A DNA stretch of 5,812 nucleotides, from contig JAKEHF010000024.1 in assembly GCA_022615295.1 (NCBI GenBank), forward strand, positions 1 through 5,812, given 5' to 3'. Positions within the stretch are counted from its first letter, which is position 1; the number at the start of each line of letters is the position of its first letter. Below the pieces are notes generated by a model. That model was not told the DNA's origin, made no database searches, and saw only the letters and a program-made list of their open reading frames with translations. Shown piece after piece: positions 5,391 to 5,812 of this stretch. The stretch comes from Actinomycetota bacterium (lineage in GTDB: Bacteria > Actinomycetota > Acidimicrobiia > Spongiisociales > ZC4RG35). The translations under genes were made by a program, and so were the position numbers.

Positions 5391-5812
5391 ATGGTCACAA
5401 GGATCGTCCTCCCCGAGTCCGAGCTCCCCACCCACTGGTACAACATCGTCCCCGATCTCCCTTCCCCGCCCCCGCCACCACTCCATCCCGGCACACTGCA
5501 ACCGATCGGCCCGGACGACCTTGCCCCGTTGTTCCCCATGGACCTAATCCTCCAGGTGGTCTCTCCCGAGCGGTTCATCGAGATTCCCGAGGAGGTGCGT
5601 GAGATCTATCGGATGTGGCGTCCCTCGCCCCTCTACCGAGCCCATGGTCTCGAGCGGCTGATCGGTGGCCCGGCCCGGATCTACTACAAGTACGAGGGGG
5701 TGAGCCCGGTCGGCTCCCACAAGCCGAACACCGCGGTTCCCCAGGCCTACTACAACGCCAAGGCCGGGGTCGGCAAGCTGACCACCGAGACCGGCGCCGG
5801 GCAGTGGGGATC
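5391..5812 (+). CDS. trpB2: Tryptophan synthase beta chain, TrpB2 type (TrpB-like), 3' part outside the window
   Basis: The product is a PLP-dependent enzyme that joins indole and serine (or O-phosphoserine in some archaeal TrpB2) to make tryptophan. The first 140 codons are present. The TrpB2-type N-terminus is clear: LPTHWYNIVPDLP at 12-24, a proline run, LHPGT at 31-35, then RPSPLYRAHGLERLIG at 77-92. The PLP lysine is K111 in GSHKPNTA (108-115). ETGAGQWG at 133-140 carries the catalytic Glu (E133) and the Trp that marks TrpB2, where TrpB1 has GAGQHG. The long N-terminal extension ahead of RPSPLYRA also separates it from TrpB1. No trpA or other trp gene is in view, as is common for TrpB2 genes, which are often solitary. 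The ATG at 5391 fits the family N-terminus and the -10 box 6 nt upstream. Confidence 0.92.
   Translation, partial: MVTRIVLPESELPTHWYNIVPDLPSPPPPPLHPGTLQPIGPDDLAPLFPMDLILQVVSPERFIEIPEEVREIYRMWRPSPLYRAHGLERLIGGPARIYYKYEGVSPVGSHKPNTAVPQAYYNAKAGVGKLTTETGAGQWG

Noticed and set aside
4946..5578. Minus-strand open frame across the DUF456 gene and into trpB2
   Set aside because: It is out of frame with DUF456 and antisense to trpB2, with a Gly/Arg/Pro-rich product typical of shadow frames.

Overview
The window is GC-rich, gene-dense chromosomal DNA from a bacterium, most probably a member of Actinomycetota. The pointers are the GC-rich coding style with GTG starts, an acetyl-CoA synthetase of the actinobacterial type (GHNISTTEVES), and gene starts that look leaderless: a TANNNT -10 hexamer ends 6-7 nt before the start codon. 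The Lnt-like protein recalls those of deep-branching Actinomycetota such as Acidimicrobiia, but that placement is from memory. No RNA gene, mobile element, CRISPR array or phage gene is visible.

Layout. Positions 1-1330 (minus strand) hold a two-gene unit: an inositol-monophosphatase-family phosphatase (524-1330) followed, with a 4-nt ATGA overlap, by an amidohydrolase-3 (YtcJ-like) enzyme that runs off the left edge. A 42-bp divergent promoter region follows. Positions 1373-4813 (plus strand) hold a second two-gene unit: an Lnt-like apolipoprotein N-acyltransferase and acetyl-CoA synthetase (acsA), joined as TGAATG. Convergent to acsA, 14 bp away, is a small DUF456 membrane protein (4828-5304, minus). 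A second divergent intergenic region (5305-5390) separates it from a TrpB2-type tryptophan synthase beta chain that runs off the right edge.

How they fit. No single pathway links these genes; they look like housekeeping or accessory metabolic genes: a small-molecule phosphatase, a metal-dependent hydrolase, lipoprotein maturation, acetate activation, an unknown membrane protein and tryptophan synthesis. The clearest organising theme is expression. All four promoter-proximal starts have a TANNNT box at leaderless spacing and no usable Shine-Dalgarno sequence. The two downstream genes use a stop/start overlap (amidohydrolase) or a good AGGAG site (acsA).

Points worth a second look: the Lnt-like protein has Ser where the catalytic Cys should be, and its only two cysteines form a separate C-x4-C pair; the DUF456 gene is preceded by an apparently leaderless 9-codon ORF whose TGA directly abuts its GTG in the same frame; and the amidohydrolase starts directly at its metal-binding HxH motif, without the usual N-terminal beta-sandwich segment.
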